Source: Rehmannia glutinosa (Eukaryota > Streptophyta > Magnoliopsida > Lamiales > Orobanchaceae). From it: DNA of 64,000 nt. The notes beneath the pieces were generated by a model that saw nothing but the letters and a program-made list of their open reading frames with translations, did not search any database and had not been told where the DNA came from. The stretch is taken from positions 62,001 to 126,000 of the forward strand of contig JABTTQ020000665.1 of assembly GCA_016081115.2 (NCBI GenBank), in the 5' to 3' direction. This document shows positions 57,644-64,000 of this stretch, piece after piece (positions within the stretch are counted from its first letter, which is position 1; every line of letters starts with the position of its first letter). The position numbers were made by a program, and so were the translations under genes.

Positions 57644-57908
57644 GGAAAAAGCATGCGTTGTTTGATTATGTAATGTTGTTTTGATACCTTGCTTTATGAT
57701 TATTGGATTTACACTCAAATTTTAATACATTTCAATATCTGCTGTCATTAACTCGTTTTCGATATCTTCTTTGAAACTTGTCTTTTTAAAATGTGTTGAA
57801 AAATCACCTGTCTATTAATTCCTAGAACGGAGACGGAGCTAAGGTGACTGGTAGGGGGTCACACATTCCCTCTGGACTTCATCAAATTTAAATATGGAAT
57901 TTTAAGGA
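57644..57908. other. 3' flank of the first cellulose-synthase-like gene
   Basis: AT-rich with no ORF of note. It presumably holds the 3' UTR. No clear AATAAA was found close to the stop. Confidence 0.5.
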
Positions 57909-58135
57909 GGGTTAATTACAAAAAAAATATCCTTAAGGTCCAGTCTAATTACAAAAAAAATCAAACTATCTATCAAATTACAACTACACCATTGAAATTT
58001 GTTTCTATTTACAAAATACCATGAAGAGGGTATTTGTTAAATATATACAAACTTCGAGAGGATGTTTTAATTTTGAAAAATAATTGAACCTTTTTGTAAT
58101 CAGGCTAAACATGAAGGGTAGTTATTGTAATCACC
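57909..58135. mobile_element. TAATTAC palindromic MITE between the two genes
   Basis: GGGTTAATTACAAAAAAAAT and CAGTCTAATTACAAAA at the left. TTTTGTAATCAGGCTAAACA and TATTGTAATCACCCCTC at the right. Same family as 56037-56300. Confidence 0.7.
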
Positions 58136-58473
58136 CCTCAACCCTCTTAATAATTTACCGTATATGAATGTCTAAAAGCTTTTAATAGACAAATTATCCC
58201 ATGCCTCGATGAGGGAAGTGCCAGTAACTTCGCAGAAATAGGAACAATATTTTTAAAAAAAATATGGCAATCCCACATTAACGTACGAAAAGGAAACATT
58301 AATATGGAAATATATAAGTATCCATGCATTGATGAAAACTTCCTAGTCAGGGTGTCTTAATCCATTAGTCCAACAACTCATTCTACAGCTGAAATTAGTG
58401 AAAGATCATTGAGATTTTAAACTAAAGTATTTAAAATTTCAAATAACCAAGTAACACTGAAACATCCTTTCAA
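58136..58473. other. Intergenic sequence between the two convergent genes
   Basis: No gene is seen. It should hold the 3' UTR of the minus-strand gene. Confidence 0.5.
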
Positions 58474-61400
58474 TTAATAAAGGAGAAGAAGAGATCCACA
58501 GCACAAGACAACTGCAGATATTGCAACTGAAATCAGAAAAACATATGGTGAAACACGGCCATTGTCCTTCCTCAAGACCATACCTTCAAGCAAATGGTAA
58601 TTCAAAATAATCCCAAAGAATGGGAGAACAGCTTGTGCCAAAAATTCATCGCCCTTGTGAAAGATCCTTATGATCCCTATAACAAAGGATACAAGATTTA
58701 TGATGTACAAGGTGCATATTGGAGCGAGCAGTGACGGTGATACTTGGAAATCGTATATGCCCTGCTTAAGACGCCTGACTTGTTCATCGTCAACCGCCTT
58801 GTTTGTTAGAGTGAAATTTGCTTTATGCAAACCAATTTTGTCTAAAATCGCATTCAAAACCCCATAAAAGTTGCTTGCTCGATTTCATCATCCACATTCG
58901 CATTTCATAAAGTGCAGTCATGAATGAATCCCCATAGGAGACGACCTCTTCCACATGCTTGAGTTGTGAAGAGATAAAAATGTAGGCAAACGCAATGAAA
59001 AATGGATCTGAAACCTATAGATAGAACAGTGTAAAAAAGCAAATGTTAGAAAATAATACAATCCATCCACAAGTCCAGTTTGGGCAATTTGAAGTTAAAT
59101 TAGATTTTGACTAGCCCTTGAGGTTTAGCTTAATTACAAAAAGAGTCTGTTATCTTTCAAAATTACAAATACCCCCTTAACATTTGTTTCTATTTTACAA
59201 ATTGCACCTTAAGAGTAGGGTATTTGTCAGGTAAATACAAACATGAAGTAGGTGTTTGTAGCACTTTAAGGGGGTATTTATATTTCGAAAGATAACTGAT
59301 TTTTTTTGTAATTAGGCTAACACAGGGTAGTTATTGTAATTATCCCTAAGATTTTAAGACTTCAAATTAAGAATTCACCAACTGGCCACTGGCAGACTGG
59401 CACAGACATGATCAATTACCCATGGTTCACACCCTCTTTAAATGAATAAAGAAATATGCTTTGCCCCTAATTTATTCTGTGTACTCACCTTGGGATACAG
59501 AGGAATACCATAAAGGAGACAGATTTGAGGAACAATGGCTAAACCGTAAAAAGCCACAGAGCATAGAGAGCCGAGTGTAATTTCACCATAACACATGGTT
59601 TGAAGAATTGGCATTCTCTTCAATGGGCCGTATATAAGAGGCGACAATCTTGACAGACCAATTTGCATCAGACCGAAAGCCCATCGTGTCTGTTGAACTA
59701 ACACATCGTTAAGGTTCGTAGGGGATGCACCCAAGAAACATGGTCGGGCTGGGTCAATATACACGGAAATCCAGCCCTTACAGTGCAAAACAAGGCCTGT
59801 AACAGAGTCCTCCACAACTGAATATATGTAGCCCACCTGCACTTGAAAACATAAAAGTAAATTATGATTCTCCCCTTGTACATGAATCTTTGAAGGGGTG
59901 TTCACTTTCCAAATCTAACAGTAAAATACTTGCCTCTTTTCCCCATTCTGTGTCATTTTCATAAGTACTAGAGGCTACCAGTTGGAGCTCTTTTTCTAAT
60001 GCACCAAAGGGCTTTCTGTCCTCCGGCAACTGCGGTTTGTAACTTTTGTTAATTGATTTGATGAACTCATTGCTTGAACCAAAAGACTTCTTTAGCTGGT
60101 TGAGATCAATATCTGGACACAAAAGGAAAAAACAAGGATGTTTATATACGTACTTATATTATAATTTCAATGAGAATATAATACCAAAAGTTATAAGTAT
60201 TTAAAAGTACCCTTTTGAGTTCTGTCAACTCCATAGATTGCTTCCCTTGTCATGAAAAAGTTGCAGCCATATATGTTAGGTCCTCTAAGCCCATCAGTGC
60301 CTAGCCCTTGTCTCTGTATGGTTTTTGAGACGATAAATAAGCAGGAAAAACAATTTTATGGATATCATCAACATGGCTAAAGCAAAATGTCAAAGATCAA
60401 ATACCCAAATGAAGCTCAGCCGACCACCATAGATATCATGCTCATTTATATCACGGAATTTCTGAGGGAACTGAACCCAAGCTATTTGTGGAGATATTTT
60501 GGGGTCAAGATAAAAGCACATAGCTTGGCGGGCCGATGACGGATCGGCGCAGTACATGTCACAGTCCAGCACCAAAAAGTATGGAGCATTGCTGATTATT
60601 GCAGACACTCGAAGCTGCAAATCATTTAGACTACTCATAATGAGGGTGTAAATGGAAATAAATGAAAAAACAAAAAAACAAAAAAAAGGTAAAGAGATGC
60701 AAGCAAACATGCTATTCTGGAGAGTAATTTTAGTTATTGAGATTATTGCACATTTGCAATGTCATCAAGTTCAAACTAATTATTACACCTAGTTGCTACC
60801 TTGAAATTTGAGAAGAATCCTCCTTGAATGGAAAGGATTTAAACCAAAAAAAAAAACATAAAAGGCAGAGGTGAAAAGAAAATTTACAAGAGCATTGAGT
60901 GCTCCTCCTTTGAAATGGTGTGGATGACCAGGCCTTTTCTCCCGAGCAATGTAAACAAGAACAGGCATCTCTTTTAGATCGGAATCCCTATTTTCATCCG
61001 TCATCACCTGGCCACACAATATTATAAGAAGTTAACAAATTTTAATCAGCCAAATCTAGTTTATGGGTATATTAGCACTGCTCTAAATATTCTTTTCTAT
61101 TTCTTTCCTCAAACTTCTGTTTGTGGCCGGTTTTACAAACTATAGCAAACTTAACCATCTCAAACACACGAAAAATCAAATTGGTCCAGTCAACGTTCTT
61201 TCCTTGTTTCGTTAACAATAAAATGAGAGAGTAAACATCAATCAGAAAACATCAATGAAATTACTTATGGTACATTGAGTAACGTATTGGAAGGTTTTGA
61301 ATCCAAGGAATTCTCAATTCTATATTTCTATTACATCAAATATAGCATAAGGATTCGATTTTTCATTTGCAACCGAAAGGTTTAAGTGATGCTTAACTGA

Positions 61401-62538
61401 GTGTGAAGTAGGTTGAGTACGGAAAATATCATGCTCACACAAGAATCTATATGTAAATCAAGAGACTAGAAGTGCACAGAAGTCCAACCCTAGTAATCTA
61501 TTGCCCGAATTAAGTTTCTTGCAACATTTAAATCTACTTCTCTCACGCACACATCAACAAGAAGAAAGTCAAAGTCTGATGCTAGCAGATGATCACCATA
61601 TTCTCATTAATCTTTGTTTACGCACAAAGGTATACTCCATATGATAGCTAAAACATCACATGAGAAAACTGTTTATTCAATTCCAAAAAGCCACATAAAT
61701 CGAGACTTATACAACGTTAACTTTCTACCTCAATGATGGGTGGATGATTTCCGCTAACAGAACCGCTTGCATTCACTGAATTCTTTTCCAGAGCTTCCTT
61801 AAATTCATCATACTTTTCTGCAACCAAATACCACAAAATTTCAGAAAATGTAAAAAGTTAATATTATTCGCGTTAATTCCCGTCTAACAACTTATTAGGA
61901 AAATTCACGTCACGAACCTCGATCATCTTCTTATAAGCCGTAAACTCGCTTCTACCAGTGAACTTCTCATGAGCACTTTCCTCAGCAGCTGAAAAATAAG
62001 CTTGTGGACACCTAGTCTTCAACTCATACTTTCTACTAAAAGGAACCCACCATCTCGCAAATTTCCAGGCCTCACGAACGGCATGTAAAGTCACGTGAGA
62101 ACCCCCATCATCCTGAAGATAAACAGCGAGCTTATCAGGAGGGTAATCAAGCGACATAGCCGATATAACTGTGTTCATCACCCCGAGAGAGGGCTCTTTG
62201 CTCGGATCCGCCGTGCATATGAACACATCAATCGGAGGAAGCTTTTCATCTCCCGGCAACCTCTCTGGATAAACAGTTCGCTTGACTGGTCTCCATCGAT
62301 GAGCTTGGTGCAAAATCCACAGAAATGTGAGTAGAATCTCCGAGAAAAATATCAAAAGATAGGGCGAAAGGGGAATCTCTCTGGTCTCGATAATACGAGA
62401 GAGAGTGGTGACTCTGTAGTAAAACACGGTCAAGATAGCAATGGCATTGAGGAACATATGGAGCCTGTTGATGATGAGATTCGTAGTCAACACACGGCAA
62501 ACATTCAGAGGAAGTGATTCATGTGAAGTTCCATCCAT
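58474..62538 (-). CDS. Cellulose-synthase-like glycosyltransferase (CslG/CslM type), minus strand, frame broken
   Basis: Paralog of the gene at 53282-57643, arranged tail to tail. Inferred exons on the minus strand: 62538-61918, 61817-61729, 61007-60888, 60614-60405, 60313-60211, 60112-59934, 59836-59489, 59014-58474 (about 737 codons). Exon 1 is open from MDGTSHESLPLNV through two membrane segments to LQDDGGSHVTLHAVREAWKF. Later come LDCDMYCADP, VVEDSVTG and QQTRWAFG, then C-terminal membrane helices ending CCGSLLLLY. All eight exons match the paralog in position and phase. Exon 2 is 89 bases against 90 in the paralog (one G missing right after the acceptor), and exon 8 has a frame change near 58877. 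Intron 6 again has a GC donor. Activity is inferred from the family: transfer of sugar from a UDP-sugar at a membrane, either for wall glucans or for triterpenoid glucuronides. Whether the breaks are real is open. Confidence 0.85.
59100..59352. mobile_element. TAATTAC palindromic MITE in intron 7 of the minus-strand gene
   Basis: TTGAGGTTTAGCTTAATTAC at the left and TTTGTAATTAGGCTAACAC then TATTGTAATTATCCC at the right. AATACCCCCTTAA and TTAAGGGGGTATTTA are mirrored inside. Confidence 0.7.
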
Positions 62539-62675
62539 GGCTACCTTCCCCTTAATCTATTACCTTAAAGCATAAATCGATGTCCAGTAATATTAAATCC
62601 CCAAATGAAAAAACTTCCCAAAAAAAAAGGAAGGGATGAATAACTGCGACTTCAGTCCAAAATCATGAGTTTTGG

Positions 62676-62683
62676 TATTTATA
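62676..62683 (-). promoter_or_regulatory. TATA box of the second cellulose-synthase-like gene
   Basis: TATAAATA on the minus strand, 138 bases before the ATG at 62538. The sequence around it (GGTATAAATACC) is palindromic. Confidence 0.6.
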
Positions 62684-62777
62684 CCGACTAGAATTAACTT
62701 AAAACGCTTGCCCCCCTTAATTTAGAGGAAATCGTACAAAATAGTCATTTTCAAATTGCAAAGATTAAAGATAACCA

Positions 62778-63325
62778 ACTTTTTCAAACACATTTTTTTT
62801 TAGCCATTTTGGGGTGTGAAATAATATTCATACCCTTATAGCATATGAATGGTAATATACTTCTATTTTCACTTATCTCTATGTATTTTCTTACTCTTTC
62901 TTCCAAGTTTTGTTTTTTAAAATCGAATCTGTATTTTTCATTTTTAAATATGTAATATGGGTGTTGAATTATAGATATCGAAAAGAGGATTAATTTGATA
63001 TATTATACATGCAAAACGAATTTAAAACGAAAAAATTATTTAAATTTAAAGTTTTTTGGAGAAAAAAAAAATAATCACACAGTGTTCGAGTTAGTGATAC
63101 ACGGTGTTCGAGTTAATCGCAACATTGTTCGAGTTAGTGATACAAAGATTCGAGTTAGTAAAGAACTCGAGCATTTTCTGATCTTCGAGGATTCTTGTGG
63201 GCTTTTTTGAGTTTTGGTGTAGTTAGAATGCTAGACTTGAAAGGTCTTTTGAACTACTAAAGGGAAAGTTTGGAATTTCACACCCCAAAATTATTAAAAA
63301 AATATGTTTGAAAAAGATGGCTAAA
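62778..63325. mobile_element. Non-coding TIR element with GTTCGAGTTAGTGATAC repeats
   Basis: Inverted ends: AACTTTTTCAAACACATTTT and AGCCATTTTGGGGTGTGAAA at 62778-62822 mirror TTTCACACCCCAAAATTATT and TATGTTTGAAAAAGATGGCT at 63276-63321. Inside, TGTTCGAGTTAGTGATAC recurs about four times with changes (63080-63165). The module shared with the foldback element lies at 62935-63035. The limits are approximate, since further purine/pyrimidine-rich inverted text lies outside. Confidence 0.6.
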
Positions 63326-63444
63326 AAATATTTTTAGTTGGCCTAAAAGGCTAAAAAAAAAATTTGCCTCCTTAATTTATGTTTATTGTAGTATGTCTAC
63401 AATCCACGACGTTCAACCTTTTTCTTTTTGGAGTACATATATTT

Positions 63445-63531
63445 TGGGTCGAGAGTGTTAAGTAATCGCCCATTTGCTTTTGCGCTTTGGGTCGAGAGTG
63501 TTAAGTAATTGGCCCATTTGCTTTTGCGCTT
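63445..63531 (+). repeat. 43-bp tandem duplication upstream of the right-edge gene
   Basis: TGGGTCGAGAGTGTTAAGTA with ATCGCCCATTTGCTTTTGCGCTT is present twice (63445-63487 and 63488-63531, with one inserted base and a C/T-G change). Each copy carries a GCCCATTT word, so the duplication doubled a putative site II motif. Confidence 0.85.
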
Positions 63532-63714
63532 GGCCCATATCTTATGTCCTTGGCCAAAATGCAATCCAAAGCCTCCAGCCCATTTCTTATACCCATTGAG
63601 TTACCGGGTCGTGGGTTCGGATCAGCACCCGCTTTGTGAGTCCACGGATCCTTTACTCTTAATCGAGCCGTTGATTATCGCTCTTGATCTTGGCCATTCA
63701 TCCGGACTATAAAA
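63530..63714 (+). promoter_or_regulatory. Promoter of a plus-strand gene at the right edge
   Basis: TATAAAA at 63708-63714. Upstream are several TGGCCCAT/AGCCCATTT words (63511, 63531, 63577) and GGGCT just after the TATA box. GAACCCTAAT at 63726 resembles a telo-box. Site II plus telo-box promoters are known for ribosomal-protein and other growth-linked plant genes. The gene itself is outside the window. Confidence 0.6.
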
Positions 63715-63734
63715 TGGGCTCTTCCGAACCCTAA

Positions 63735-64000
63735 TCCTCATTCTGTGGTTTTTCACTCTCTCTCTTCACTCTCTCACTCATCTCTCTCGAATCTTCTTCT
63801 CTGTCTCACCTTCTCTGTGAAATCCGATCTCTCATCGGAGTTCTGTGAAATCTTGAGTGTTTACGGCTAGATCTCGGTGTTTACTTCTCTAGTTCGCCTC
63901 CTTTGTGGGACGAAGGCGAGTTGAGCCAAAACTAGGGTTTCGGGAAGTTAGGGTTTGTGTGATTCGATCTTTTCCTCAGGTCTCTGGGTGTAGATCTGGG
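63735..64000 (+). other. 5' leader of the right-edge gene
   Basis: A CT-rich leader (CACTCTCTCTCTTCACTCTC) then TAGGGTTT words run to 63980. CTCAGGTCTCTGGG at 63976-63989 could be the donor of a leader intron (CAG then GTCTCT). No start codon of a supported ORF is present before the window ends. Confidence 0.45.

Noticed and set aside
1..64000. tRNA, rRNA, organelle or bacterial inserts, or a multi-gene defence or biosynthetic system
   Set aside because: The tRNA-like matches are primer-binding sites of retroelements. No rRNA, plastid or mitochondrial stretch was seen, and apart from the two cellulose-synthase-like genes no set of cooperating host genes is present.

Overview
This is a stretch of nuclear DNA from a flowering plant, most likely a eudicot. 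The signs are AT-rich intergenic sequence, plant-type LTR retrotransposons (SIRE-like copia, Athila/Tat-like and Tekay/Del-like gypsy), a hAT element of the RICESLEEPER type, a Mutator-like element with a plant mobile domain, an L1-type LINE with an RNase H domain, many MITEs, and two cellulose-synthase-like genes with GT-AG/GC-AG introns. No lineage below eudicot is claimed. About 80% of the window is transposon-derived. No prokaryotic-style system, CRISPR array, tRNA or rRNA gene was seen.

Region 1 (1-18956) is a nest of at least five LTR retrotransposons. Copia element A (ends 3846) sits in the pol gene of copia element B (ends 9127). B sits in the start of gag of minus-strand gypsy element C. 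Gypsy element D (10754-16329, near-perfect target duplication) sits in the LTR of C. C itself sits in the LTR of plus-strand gypsy element E, a gag-only remnant of the same family as C. Region 2 (18957-22030) is AT-rich and microsatellite-rich, with a terminal-inverted-repeat element embedded in (TA)n. Region 3 (about 22078-32400) is a decayed Mutator-like element with long GGCGCC-rich terminal inverted repeats and a MuDR-domain/plant-mobile-domain gene. That gene is cut near its 3' end by a complete hAT element (25502-29034, 8-bp target duplication), and the element also carries a solo-LTR-like insertion.

Region 4 (33119-43494) is one complete minus-strand gypsy element with 4-kb LTRs, a perfect AAATA target duplication and only 2.3 kb of decayed internal sequence. 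Region 5 (44077-49438) is a 5.4-kb L1-type LINE, inserted in a minisatellite, that has lost the catalytic core of its reverse transcriptase. Region 6 (50087-51452) is a 1.37-kb foldback element with a 9-bp target duplication, followed by a Tourist-like MITE.

Region 7 (53282-62538) is the only clearly host-genic part. It holds two convergent, tail-to-tail cellulose-synthase-like genes of the CslG/CslM type, each with eight exons at matching positions, and both with coding-frame breaks. They are peppered with copies of one palindromic MITE family. At the right edge (63700-64000) lies the TATA box, site II motifs and 5' leader of a plus-strand housekeeping-type gene whose coding region is outside the window.
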